Shown here in pieces: positions 1 through 7,603 of a stretch of DNA of 64,000 nucleotides (positions are counted from its first letter, which is position 1; every line of letters starts with the position of its first letter). This DNA comes from Geminicoccus harenae. Its GTDB lineage: Bacteria; Pseudomonadota; Alphaproteobacteria; Geminicoccales; Geminicoccaceae. A program made the translations under genes and the position numbers. The stretch is from NCBI RefSeq assembly GCF_019800005.1, contig NZ_JABGCL010000006.1, forward strand, positions 1 through 64,000, read 5' to 3'. Under the pieces are notes generated by a model. The model did no database searches, had not been told where the DNA came from, and worked only from the letters and a program-made list of their open reading frames with translations.

Positions 1-203
1 CAGGGTGGGAAGTCCTTCGGCAACATCCGCCAGCCGCCGCCGCTGCGCGCCATGTAGCGAATCGCATTCAGCACCTCACGCAGGTTGGTCTTGGGCTTGC
101 GCCCGCGCCTGGGCACCTGCGGCAGCAGCGGCTGGATCTGCTGCCATTCCTCGTCCGTCAGATCAGTCGGATAACGCTTGGTCTTGCGGGCGATCTCGGC
201 CAT
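1..203 (-). CDS. IS5-family transposase, N-terminal part (cut by window edge)
   Basis: The minus-strand frame from the ATG at 203 encodes the classic N-terminal domain of IS5-family transposases: a [10 protein letters not shown] opening, a G-R-K-P segment, then V-L-N-A-I-R-Y and a GGGWRMLP stretch. This region is the DNA-binding part; the DDE catalytic domain would lie left of position 1. Only about 67 codons are visible and all are open. Functionality is unknown because the rest is missing. Confidence 0.8.
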   Translation of the reverse strand, partial: MAEIARKTKRYPTDLTDEEWQQIQPLLPQVPRRGRKPKTNLREVLNAIRYMARSGGGWRMLPKDFPP

Positions 204-284
204 CCGCCCACGGCTCTCTCGGGTCCACATCCCGAGCTTCCACCACAGCCGTTCTGGCTCAGCAACCCATTCTCAAACAGGCTC
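1..284 (-). mobile_element. IS5-family insertion sequence, end fragment running off the window
   Basis: The right boundary is an imperfect terminal repeat at 267-284 that reads GAGCCTGTTTGAGAATGG on the minus strand. Inside it lies the start of a transposase gene reading leftward out of the window. Related terminal repeats recur at 288-304, 588-604 and 2300-2316, so several IS5-type elements or fragments sit together here. Whether this copy is complete cannot be judged, because its other end is outside the window. Confidence 0.8.
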
Positions 285-287
285 TAA

Positions 288-604
288 GAGCGTGTTTAAG
301 ATGGATTTCTACGGCAGTGGTGATGTGACTCTTGGCGCGTCGGACCGGAGCTGGAGAGCTGACACCGATGCCGAGACGGAAGCCGCCGCGGCGGCAAGCG
401 CATGATACTGACCTGACAGACGGTCAGTGGAAGCTGATCGCGCCGCTGGTCTCCGAGCCGCGTCCTGGTCGGCGGCCGCGCAAGGTGTGCTCGCGCGAAC
501 GGGTGAATGCGATCCTCCATTTCCTACGTGCCGGCGTGGCTTCGCGCCTGCTGCCGACCTGCCGACCTGGCAGGCGGTGGTCGTGAGCCTTCTCAAACGC
601 ACTC
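288..604 (+). mobile_element. 317-bp IS5-family deletion derivative (MITE-like)
   Basis: The element has a left end at 288-304 (GAGCGTGTTTAAGATGG) and a right end at 588-604 whose reverse complement is GAGTGCGTTTGAGAAGG. Between them is only the first part of a transposase gene, running straight into the right terminal repeat. The DDE catalytic region is therefore deleted, leaving a short non-autonomous element that could only be moved in trans. It abuts the neighbouring IS end with just TAA between them (285-287), so one element may have inserted next to or into the other. The two ends match imperfectly, and no clear target duplication is seen. Confidence 0.6.
368..586 (+). pseudogene. Truncated, frameshifted IS5-family transposase
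   Basis: The frame from the ATG at 368 gives an IS5 transposase N-terminus: D-L-T-D-G-Q-W, then R-R-P-R-K, then V-N-A-I-L-H-F-L-R-A-G-V-A. Near position 550 the family-like continuation (D-L-P-T-W-Q-A-V-V) is found in another frame, so there is an indel. The gene then ends in the terminal inverted repeat of the element with no catalytic domain. It is a relic and cannot encode an active transposase. Confidence 0.75.
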
Positions 605-627
605 CTGATGGCGCGCATCTTGGCTAA

Positions 628-644
628 TAGACCGATTGGTTCCA
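628..644. promoter_or_regulatory. Candidate TetR operator upstream of the tetR gene
   Basis: This is a 17-bp interrupted palindrome, TAGACCGA-T-TGGTTCCA. Its right half, read on the other strand, is TGGAACCA; the same 9-mer TGGAACCAA recurs at 1275-1283 in front of the adjacent SDR gene. The site lies immediately before the tetR start codon, as expected for an autoregulated TetR repressor. The call rests on the dyad shape and the shared half-site. Confidence 0.5.
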
Positions 645-645
645 T

Positions 646-1266
646 ATGCCATCCATGGCTAAAGGCACTCCCATATCGTCACCCATAGGACGACCTCGCG
701 AGTTCGAGCTTGATGAAGCTGTCCGCAAGGTCATGAACGTATTCTGGGATCGTGGATATCACGACGCCTCGCTTCCCGATCTGCTTGACGGCATGGAGCT
801 GTCGAGAGGCAGTTTCTACAAGGCATTCGGCGACAAAAGAGGAGTCTTCCTGCGCGCCCTCGATGTCTACATCGATGATGCGGTCCGTCAGGTCGGGGAT
901 AGCCTGAGTGGAGATGCATCTCCGAAAGCGGCCATTCGTGCTGCTTTCGAGCGTCATGCGGAGCTTTCCTCCGGGAAGGACGGTCTGCGCGGCTGCTTCG
1001 TGGTGCTGACGGCCACCGAGATGCTCCCTGGAGACAAGGAAGTTTCGGCTCGGATATCCCGATTGTTCCGGCGGCTGCAGGATCTTTTTGCAGCTGCGAT
1101 CATCCGGGCGCAGGCCTTGGGGGAGATTGACCAGCTTCTGGATGAGCGGGCCCTGGCAAGGTTCCTCGTGTGCCAAATCCAGGGGATGAGGGTATTGGGC
1201 AAGGCCGGCGCAGAGCAGGACGACATGCGGGCGATGGTTGATCTTGCCCTGAAGCCGTTGGGCTGA
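646..1266 (+). CDS. TetR/AcrR-family transcriptional repressor
   Basis: The 206-residue protein has an N-terminal helix-turn-helix of the TetR type at about residues 18-65, with the recognition-helix signature S-R-G-S-F-Y-K-A-F-G-D-K. An all-helical ligand-binding and dimerisation domain follows. The length is normal for the family. The start is ambiguous: ATG 646, or ATG 655 nine bases later. It lies in a segment of lower G+C and different codon use than the flanking chromosome, between IS5 remnants, and sits head-to-tail with a broken SDR gene. Two candidate operators (628-644, 1275-1291) share half-sites, suggesting that it represses itself and the SDR. The ligand is unknown. Confidence 0.85.
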   Translation: MPSMAKGTPISSPIGRPREFELDEAVRKVMNVFWDRGYHDASLPDLLDGMELSRGSFYKAFGDKRGVFLRALDVYIDDAVRQVGDSLSGDASPKAAIRAAFERHAELSSGKDGLRGCFVVLTATEMLPGDKEVSARISRLFRRLQDLFAAAIIRAQALGEIDQLLDERALARFLVCQIQGMRVLGKAGAEQDDMRAMVDLALKPLG

Positions 1267-1274
1267 CTCAAATT

Positions 1275-1291
1275 TGGAACCAAACGGTACA
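1275..1291. promoter_or_regulatory. Candidate TetR operator upstream of the SDR gene
   Basis: This 17-bp interrupted palindrome reads TGGAACCA-A-ACGGTACA, with half-sites TGGAACCA and, on the other strand, TGTACCGT. It shares TGGAACCAA with the site in front of tetR (628-644) and lies about 160 bp before the SDR start codon. A pair of related dyads flanking a TetR gene is the usual arrangement for such repressors. Confidence 0.5.
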
Positions 1292-1448
1292 GAAATCGCG
1301 AACGAGTGACCTCGCGGCGCGATGAAAGAGGTCGACCCATGGGCGCGAGTACTTGGAGAATTCTGCTTACGCACGAGTGAAAAGTACTGCGCGGCTATCC
1401 TGCCGCGTCATGCAGCCCCTGTGTCTTTAACTTGAAGGAAAACGAAGA

Positions 1449-2206
1449 GTGTCCACCGAATTCCTGAACCATGTGAGCGTCGTGACCGGAGCATCGAGCG
1501 GCATCGGCTTTTCAATTGCGAATGTCCTCATCGAGGAGGCGCCAGGCGCGTCTATATCACCGGCCGCTCAGCCAGGGCACTCGGCGAGGCCGCCGCTCAA
1601 CTCGGTCCGGCAGCGGTTGCGGTTGTGTCGGATGTTTCCAGCTTCTCCGATCTGGGAAAACTCAAAACCAAAATAGAAAAGCATGGCGACCGCCTGGATT
1701 CCGTTTTCGCAAATGCCGGGATCTGCGAAAAAAACGAACTCGGTAATACCAGCGAAGGTGCGTTCGACAAGACGTTCGATATCAACGTGAAAGGCGTTTT
1801 CTTCACTGTCCAGACCTTGCTGCCTCTCCTGAACGACGGTGCATCCCTCGTGCTCACGGCGTCTATCTGCGCCAATAACGGCATGGAGGAGCTCAGCCTC
1901 TACAATGCTTCGAAGGCGGCCGTGAGATCATTTGCACGAACCTGGGCCAATGATCTTCGCAATCGGAAGATCCGTGTGAATGCACTCAGCCCCGGTTTCA
2001 CATTCACATCACCCTTTGAGAATGGCCTCCAAATGAATGATGCCGAGATTGAAGCTTTGAAGGATCACGTTGCTGGGCAAGTCCCGCTTGGCTACATGGC
2101 AGAGCCAGCCGAAATCGCATCGGCCGCTCTTTTTCTGGCATCGACCGATGCCCGCTATGTCAACGGCATCGAGATGACTGTCGACGGCGGTGTATCGCAA
2201 ATCTGA
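1449..2206 (+). pseudogene. Short-chain dehydrogenase/reductase with a -1 frameshift
   Basis: A GTG start at 1449 with an AAGGA site upstream opens an SDR with the cofactor motif T-G-A-S-S-G-I-G at residues 13-20. Around 1536-1541 one base appears to be missing: the expected continuation (G-A-R-R-V-Y-I-T-G-R-S) lies in the next frame. That frame then runs uninterrupted through N-A-G, the Y-N-A-S-K active-site motif and an intact C-terminus ending at 2206. Restoring one G would give about 252 residues, the normal length. It is either a recent pseudogene or a sequencing error. It belongs with the adjacent TetR gene as a foreign-looking cassette. Substrate unknown. Confidence 0.8.
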
Positions 2207-2213
2207 GGGCGGG

Positions 2214-2316
2214 GACTACGAAGCCCGCATCGACGTCTCCGAAGCCTTCATCCACGTCGCCATGAGCAGCCTGCTCCTGCGCCGCATCAGCCACTGGTCA
2301 CATTCTCAAACGGGCT
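2214..2316 (+). mobile_element. IS5-family right-end remnant with transposase C-terminus
   Basis: The plus-strand frame at 2214 encodes the typical last residues of an IS5 transposase (Y-E-A-R-I-D-V-S-E-A-F-I-H, then S-L-L-L-R-R). It is followed by a terminal repeat at 2300-2316 whose reverse complement contains CCCGTTTGAGAAT. Nothing of the transposase upstream of this remains: the fragment begins just after the SDR stop codon at 2206. With the IS ends at 1-604 it brackets the TetR/SDR cassette. Confidence 0.7.
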
Positions 2317-2448
2317 ATTGTTCGTATAAACGTACGTGAGACGTCAGGCATCTGATTTCCACGGGCCGTTGATGCCGCTCCAGGCCGTCCACTGATCGAC
2401 CAAGCCTGCCTGCGTCGCCCGGCCGCCCTCTCGTGGCCATCCTGGCCA

Positions 2449-2598
2449 ATGCCCGGAGGCGACAGCTTCATCGCGGGCTTTCTCCACGCGCGACTTCGCG
2501 GCAAAGATGTGGCCGACAGCCTCGCCGCCGGCCGGGACGCCGCAGCCAAGACCTGCATGCACCCGGGCGGCTTTCCTCAGCCGCTCGAAAGGCTCTGA
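2449..2598 (+). pseudogene. C-terminal remnant of a PfkB-family sugar kinase
   Basis: Fifty codons from an in-frame ATG at 2449 encode G-G-D-S-F-I-A-G-F-L-H and on to a normal stop at 2596-2598. G-D-S-F-I-A-G-F is the C-terminal PfkB signature (usually G-A-G-D-S-F), whose Asp is the catalytic base. The closest family feel is the fructoselysine 6-kinase type. The upstream kinase body is missing and the sequence before the motif is unrelated, so the gene was truncated by the IS-associated rearrangement to its left. The stop lies 7 bp before the next gene, so the kinase was probably once cotranscribed with it. Confidence 0.65.
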
Positions 2599-2605
2599 CC
2601 CCAAG

Positions 2606-3547
2606 ATGTTGATCGACCTCGACGACGTTCGCGCCGCAGCCGCCCGCCTGCAGGGCAAGGTCCGCCGCACGCCCATGATGCCGGCCGACCAGATGCTGGC
2701 GCCGCCCGCGGATGCGTCGCTCTGGCTGAAGCTGGAATGTTTGCAGGTCACCGGCTCCTTCAAGGCGCGCGGTGCCACCAACCGCCTGCTCCAGACCCCG
2801 CCCGAGAAGCTGAAGAACGGCATCGTCACGGCGTCCGGCGGCAACCATGGCCTGGCGGTGGCCAGGGCCGGCCGGCTGGCCGGCGTGCGCACCACCGTGT
2901 TCCTGCCCGAGACCTCCTCGCCGGCCAAGCGCGCCAAGATCGCTGCCTGGGGTGCCGATGCAAGGGTGGTGGGCGCCCAGTGGGACCAGTCGAACCTGGC
3001 GGCCCACCAGTTCGCCGAGGAGACCGGCGGCACCTATTTCCATCCCTTCGCGGATCGTGACGTGGTGGCGGGGCAGGGGACGGTCGCCCTGGAGGTGCTG
3101 GAGGAGCATCCCGACACCAACGTGTTCCTGATCGCGATCGGCGGCGGCGGCCTGGTCGCCGGCATGTCCACCGTGATCCGGGCGCTCAAGCCGGATGCGC
3201 GGATCATCGGCATCGAGCCCACCGGCTCGCCCACCCTCCATGCCAGCCTGGCCGCCGGCGAGGCAGTGACCCTGCCCAAGGTGACGACCACCATCCCGAC
3301 CATGGGCTGCGGCCGCACTGCCGACCCGATCTACGAGATCGCCGCGAAGAACATCGACGAGATCGTGCTGCTGGAGGACGAGCAGATGGTCGAGGCCGCG
3401 AAGTGGCTGTGGTTCGAGTTCGGCCTGTCCGCGGATGCCAGCGGTGCCGCGGCCGCCGCCGCCCTGCGCACCGGTGCGGTCAAGGTGGAAAAGGGCGACA
3501 AGGTCTGCATCCTGGTCTGCGGCTCCGGCACGGACGGGATCGGCTGA
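2606..3547 (+). CDS. Threonine dehydratase-like PLP enzyme (fold type II)
   Basis: The 313-residue protein belongs to the tryptophan-synthase-beta/threonine dehydratase fold. The PLP lysine lies in the S-F-K-A-R-G-A motif near residue 53. The substrate loop S-G-G-N-H-G is near residue 80, the phosphate-binding G-G-G-G-L near 180, and a C-terminal C-G-S-G-T-D follows. It lacks the ACT regulatory domain of biosynthetic IlvA, so it is more likely catabolic (serine/threonine dehydratase, serine racemase, or an EutB-like hydroxyectoine-pathway enzyme). The ATG at 2606 is chosen because the upstream frame overlaps the PfkB remnant. It stops 10 bp before the FUSC gene. Specificity is not resolved. 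Confidence 0.85.
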   Translation: MLIDLDDVRAAAARLQGKVRRTPMMPADQMLAPPADASLWLKLECLQVTGSFKARGATNRLLQTPPEKLKNGIVTASGGNHGLAVARAGRLAGVRTTVFLPETSSPAKRAKIAAWGADARVVGAQWDQSNLAAHQFAEETGGTYFHPFADRDVVAGQGTVALEVLEEHPDTNVFLIAIGGGGLVAGMSTVIRALKPDARIIGIEPTGSPTLHASLAAGEAVTLPKVTTTIPTMGCGRTADPIYEIAAKNIDEIVLLEDEQMVEAAKWLWFEFGLSADASGAAAAAALRTGAVKVEKGDKVCILVCGSGTDGIG

Positions 3548-3557
3548 CCAGGGCGGC

Positions 3558-5471
3558 ATGAAGGCCGGGCCTGCAGCACGCCTGGGCCTGGACGGCCCGC
3601 TGGTCGCCCATGGCCTGCGCCTGGCCTTCGCCGCCTGGCTCGCCTTCACCATCGCCACGCTGCTGGGCATCCCGCACGCCTACTGGGCAGCGACGCCGAT
3701 CTGGGTCGTGGCGCAGCCGCACAAGGGGCTGCTGTTCGAGCGGGCCTTCTTCCGGGTGGCCGGCACGCTGGTGGGTGCCGGCTTCGGCTTTGCCCTCGTC
3801 CATCTTGTGGATCTTCCCTGGCTGCAGTTGCTCCTGCTGTCCTTCTGGATCGCGATCAACGGCAGCCTCACCCATATCCTGCGCGGCGTGCATGGCTATG
3901 GCGCGCTGCTCTCGGGCATGACCGCCGCGGTCGTCGTCCTGCCGATGCTGTTCTTCGCGGAGGACGCCACCGGCACGGCGCAGGCGCGGGTGATCTGCAC
4001 CCTGATCGGCGTGGTGGTGGTCACGCTGGTGACCGGCTTCTTCACCCCCGCCTCGCCCCGCCAGGAACTGTATGACCGGGTGCGCCGGCTCTCGCGTGAT
4101 GCGCTGCGCTTTGCCGCTGCCGCCATCGACGGGCTGACCGGCGCGGATGCGGCCGCCGAGCGCAAGCTCCTGGCCGCGATGAGCGAAGCCAGCGAATCAG
4201 CCAGCCTGATCACCGCCGGCTCCGTGGACGGCTATCGGCGCCTGCGCCATGTCCAGGGCCTGCTGGTCGCGGCCCTGGCCACCATGGCGGCGGCCCAGGC
4301 ATCGGGCCAGCGCCGGCGACGCGGCGCGGCCCGGCTGCCGGCCGAGCTCGGCGCTCACCTGGTGAAAATGGCCGAGGCACCTGCGCTGCCGGCGGCACTG
4401 GCCGATCTCCTGCCCGGCCTGCGCGCGCAGGACCCGCGGCTTGCCCAGGCACTGGAGCGCCAGTCCGGTGCCGAGGCGCTGCTGACCGACGACCCGAAGA
4501 GCGCCGATGCCCGCTCCTTCCGCCGCAAGGCGGTCTATCTCGCCCCGCATCGCGAATGGCAGGTCGCGATCATGACCGGCATCGTCCCGGGCCTGGGCGT
4601 GCTGCTGGGCGGCATCGCGGGATGGTGGTCCGGCTGGCCGATGGCCGAGCTGGCCGTGCTGGGCCTGTGCATCTTCTCGATGGTGCTGGGCAGCCTGCCG
4701 CTGCCGCAGGTGATCGCCCCCAGGATGCTGGAAGGCGTGCTGGGCGGCGTGGTGATGGCGATCCTCTACCGGCTGGCCGTGCAGCCCCTGGTCGCCTCAC
4801 CCCTGGAGCTGATCGTCTCGATGGCGCCGTTCATGGCGCTGGGCGGCCTGGTGCGGGCCAGCCGGCGCACCGCCATTCCCGGCATCGACTTCAACATGTG
4901 CTTCCTCCTGACCAGCCAGGCCGTCCTGCCCACGCCGGCCGCCCCGCTCGGCACCATCCTGGAGGAAGCCGCCGCCCTGGTGCTCTCGGCACTGGTCGTC
5001 ACCACCGGCTTCCGCCTGCTGCCGCGCCGGCCCGACCGGCAGGCCATGGCGGTGGCGGAAGCGATCCGCGGCGACCTCGCCCTGCTGGTGGCAGGGCTAC
5101 GGCCATCGGCACCGGCCGGCAGCGTCGGCCCGGCCAGGATATTGCGGCTGATGCTGCATCTGGGCCGGGCCGCTAGCCTGGGGGCCCGGGCGCCGGCCGG
5201 GCTGCTCGCGGTGCTCAATCTGGGCCACGCCATCGTCGGCCTGCACCGTGAGCTGGCACGGCCGGACCTGGACCATGCCACGCGCCGCACCCTCGACGAG
5301 GCGCTGGCAGCCCTGCGTGATTTGGCGATCGCCCCGGACGAGGTCGCGGTTCTCCTGGAGCAGCACGCAGCCCATGTGCCTGAGCCGCAGGCATGGGGTG
5401 CGCTGCTGGAGACGGCCGCCGCGTTGCGTGGCGGGAAGGAACTGCTCCGCTTCGGCCTGGCCGGGCGCTAG
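3558..5471 (+). CDS. FUSC-family inner-membrane protein (putative aromatic acid/efflux transporter)
   Basis: The 637-residue protein has the FUSC layout: a cluster of hydrophobic helices in the first ~170 residues, a soluble helical stretch (about 175-335), then a second membrane cluster (about 340-520) and a cytoplasmic tail. Family members include AaeB-type p-hydroxybenzoate efflux proteins. No periplasmic adaptor or outer-membrane partner gene is adjacent, so its transport role is inferred from family only. The ATG at 3558 lies 10 bp after the upstream PLP-enzyme stop, suggesting cotranscription. Its 3' end faces the convergent dgcA gene with only 4 bp between them. Confidence 0.8.
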   Translation: MKAGPAARLGLDGPLVAHGLRLAFAAWLAFTIATLLGIPHAYWAATPIWVVAQPHKGLLFERAFFRVAGTLVGAGFGFALVHLVDLPWLQLLLLSFWIAINGSLTHILRGVHGYGALLSGMTAAVVVLPMLFFAEDATGTAQARVICTLIGVVVVTLVTGFFTPASPRQELYDRVRRLSRDALRFAAAAIDGLTGADAAAERKLLAAMSEASESASLITAGSVDGYRRLRHVQGLLVAALATMAAAQASGQRRRRGAARLPAELGAHLVKMAEAPALPAALADLLPGLRAQDPRLAQALERQSGAEALLTDDPKSADARSFRRKAVYLAPHREWQVAIMTGIVPGLGVLLGGIAGWWSGWPMAELAVLGLCIFSMVLGSLPLPQVIAPRMLEGVLGGVVMAILYRLAVQPLVASPLELIVSMAPFMALGGLVRASRRTAIPGIDFNMCFLLTSQAVLPTPAAPLGTILEEAAALVLSALVVTTGFRLLPRRPDRQAMAVAEAIRGDLALLVAGLRPSAPAGSVGPARILRLMLHLGRAASLGARAPAGLLAVLNLGHAIVGLHRELARPDLDHATRRTLDEALAALRDLAIAPDEVAVLLEQHAAHVPEPQAWGALLETAAALRGGKELLRFGLAGR

Positions 5472-5475
5472 CCGC

Positions 5476-6459
5476 TCAGCCCCACAGCGCCGGCCTGGGC
5501 GGGTCCAGCACGCCAGCTTCGACCACCATGCTCGGCTGCCGGTCGGTGCGCAGGAGGAACGGCGCGTCCAGGTCGATCAGGAAGGTGCCCTCGACCAGAT
5601 GGCTGGCCGGCGCCATGGCGAGCGAGGTGCCGAGCATGCAGCCCACCATCACGTGCATGCCTGCATCGCTGGCCGCATCGCGCAGGGCCAACGCCTCGGT
5701 GAGCCCGCCGGTCTTGTCGAGCTTGATGTTCACCCCGGCATAGCGGTCGACCAGGCGCGGCAGGTCGGCCGAGACATGGCAGGACTCGTCGGCGATGAGC
5801 GGCACGATGCTGCGGAAGCCGGCCAGCGCCGCATCGGCCCCGGCCGGCAGCGGCTGCTCGATCGCGACCACGCCGAGCCCGGCCAGCGCCTCGTGGCAGC
5901 GGCCGAGCAGTTCCAGCGACCAGGCCTCGTTGGCATCCACGATCAGCCGGACCCCGGGCACGGCGCCGGTGATCGCCGCCACCCGCTCCAGCACCTGCTC
6001 GCCATCGAGCTTGACCTTGAGGAGCTGGTCCGGCCCGAGCTTGCGCGCGGCCTCCGCCATCGCTGCCGGCGTGTCGATGCTGAGGGTCATGGCGGTGCGG
6101 AACCGCGTCGGCGGAGCGATGCCGGCCAGTTCCGCCACGGTCTTCCCGGTGAGCTTGGCTTCCAGGTCCCAGAGCGCGCAGTCCAGCGCGTTGCGCGCGG
6201 CCCCGGCCGGCAGCCGCTGCAGGAGCCGGCTCCGGCCCGCCGCGTCCGGCGTGATCCTGGCAAGGTCCAGCGTCTCCATCTGGAAGCCCACCGCTTCCGG
6301 CGTCTCGCCATAGCGGGTGTTCGGCCCGCTCTCGCCGCGACCGACCGCATCGCCCTCGCGCAGCGTCGCGACCACGACCCGGGTCTCGGTGCGGCTGCTG
6401 CGCGAGATGCGGAACACGCCCGCCAGCTCGTGTCGCTCGATCGTCACCTGAAGGTCCAT
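5476..6459 (-). CDS. dgcA: Enolase-superfamily dipeptide epimerase / N-acetyl-D-glutamate racemase DgcA
   Basis: The 327-residue protein has the muconate-lactonizing-enzyme fold with an acid/base pair typical of the L-Ala-D/L-Glu epimerase subgroup: K-V-K at 148-150 and K-L-D-K at 246-249. Metal ligands are D175 (D-A-N-E-A-W), E201 (E-Q-P) and D224 (A-D-E-S). Adjacent to it, in the same direction with 6 bp between, is a DUF1611-type gene. In marine bacteria such a pair was described as DgcN-DgcA, which converts D-glutamate to L-glutamate through N-acetyl intermediates. The D-Glu assignment is by synteny; L-Ala-D-Glu peptide epimerisation is the alternative. Confidence 0.8.
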   Translation of the reverse strand: MDLQVTIERHELAGVFRISRSSRTETRVVVATLREGDAVGRGESGPNTRYGETPEAVGFQMETLDLARITPDAAGRSRLLQRLPAGAARNALDCALWDLEAKLTGKTVAELAGIAPPTRFRTAMTLSIDTPAAMAEAARKLGPDQLLKVKLDGEQVLERVAAITGAVPGVRLIVDANEAWSLELLGRCHEALAGLGVVAIEQPLPAGADAALAGFRSIVPLIADESCHVSADLPRLVDRYAGVNIKLDKTGGLTEALALRDAASDAGMHVMVGCMLGTSLAMAPASHLVEGTFLIDLDAPFLLRTDRQPSMVVEAGVLDPPRPALWG

Positions 6460-6465
6460 CGCCGT

Positions 6466-7479
6466 TCAGCCCGGCAGGTTGGCGACGATGGGTGCCGTGC
6501 CGTGGCGCACCGGGTCGACGCAGGGCAGGTGGAACTCCTGGCCGATCACCCGGCAGAGCAGGTCGGCCTCATCCGGCTTCATGTGCTGGGTGTTGAGCGC
6601 GATCCCGACGAAACGAGCGTCCGGGTTGGTCAGGCGGGCTGCCGCCAGGTTCGCCGCCATGGCCTCGCTCAGGCCCGGCACGGGATAGTCCGGCATGTGC
6701 CGCATGCGCTCGCGGGTGGGTTCGTGGCACATCACCAGCGCATCGGCGGCGGCCCCGTGCAGGAGGCCCAGCGATACCCCGGCATAGGACGGGTGGAACA
6801 GGGAGCCCTGACCCTCGATCACCCACCAATGGTCGGGGTCGCGGTCGGGCGTCAGCCATTCGATCGAGCCGGAGATGAAGTCCGAGATCACCGCATCCAG
6901 CGGCACGCCGCTGCCGGCGATCAGGATGCCGGTCTGCCCGGTCGCGGCGAACTCGGCATCGAGACCCTGCTTCTTCATCTCGGCTTCGAGCAGGAGCGAG
7001 GTGTACATCTTGCCGATCGAGCAGTCGGTGCCGACCGTGAGCAGGCGCTTGCCCTGCCGGCGCTTGCCCTTGCCGACCGGGTAGTTGCCGGCGCTGTGGC
7101 GCACGTCGATCAGCCGGCGGCCGAGCTCTTCGGCGCGCTGCCGGACCGGTGCTATGTCGGCGAGCTTGGCATGCAGCCCGTTGGCCACGTCCATGCCCAG
7201 CTCCAGCGCCTCCATGATGGCCGGCAGCCATGCCTCGTCGATATAGCCGCCATGGTTGGCGATCCCCAGCACGAGGGTACGCGCACCCTTGGCCGCGGCC
7301 TCGGCCGGCGTGAGGTCGGGCAGGCCCACGCTCAGCGTGCAGCCAGGCAGGCGGTACTGGCCCACGCAGCGCTCGGGCCGGAACACCGCGATGCCGCGTG
7401 CCGTCTTGGCGCTGATCGGGTCGCGCACATCGCCGAGATAAAGGAGATAGGGGCTGGCCAGCATCGCCTTGACCATCAT
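6466..7479 (-). CDS. dgcN: DUF1611-family protein, D-glutamate N-acetyltransferase DgcN
   Basis: The ~337-residue protein carries a DUF1611-type nucleotide-binding-like loop G-T-D-C-S-I-G-K-M near residue 150 and a conserved H-P-S-Y-A-G-V-S segment. Family members adjacent to dgcA are annotated as D-glutamate N-acetyltransferases. An upstream GTG (7503) keeps the frame open. The ATG pair at 7479/7476 is preferred because the family N-terminus begins with the Y-L-L-Y-L-G-D strand soon afterwards. It is the first gene of a dgcN-dgcA operon, divergent from a LysR gene at 7604 that probably regulates it. Confidence 0.78.
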   Translation of the reverse strand: MMVKAMLASPYLLYLGDVRDPISAKTARGIAVFRPERCVGQYRLPGCTLSVGLPDLTPAEAAAKGARTLVLGIANHGGYIDEAWLPAIMEALELGMDVANGLHAKLADIAPVRQRAEELGRRLIDVRHSAGNYPVGKGKRRQGKRLLTVGTDCSIGKMYTSLLLEAEMKKQGLDAEFAATGQTGILIAGSGVPLDAVISDFISGSIEWLTPDRDPDHWWVIEGQGSLFHPSYAGVSLGLLHGAAADALVMCHEPTRERMRHMPDYPVPGLSEAMAANLAAARLTNPDARFVGIALNTQHMKPDEADLLCRVIGQEFHLPCVDPVRHGTAPIVANLPG

Positions 7480-7603
7480 CCGTTGAGGCTCATGTCGGGC
7501 CACAGCCTAGCGACCATGGGTCCGCTCGTCGCATAGCCAGAGTGGCAGGCCCATGAGCCTGGGTTATGGTCTGCGGGAGGATACCGGACAGAAGAACGGC
7601 CCG

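Noticed and set aside
2344..2440. Minus-strand frame ending at 2344 that might be the tail of a broken gene
   Set aside because: The end of the translation looks protein-like (Trp-rich) but matches no family I can name, and its upstream part overlaps the PfkB remnant. Left undecided and not annotated.
5248..7536. A 762-codon open frame on the plus strand
   Set aside because: It lies antisense to dgcA and dgcN, which have strong family motifs. Its translation is low-complexity Arg/Gly/His/Gln-rich sequence, the usual shadow of GC-rich codon bias.
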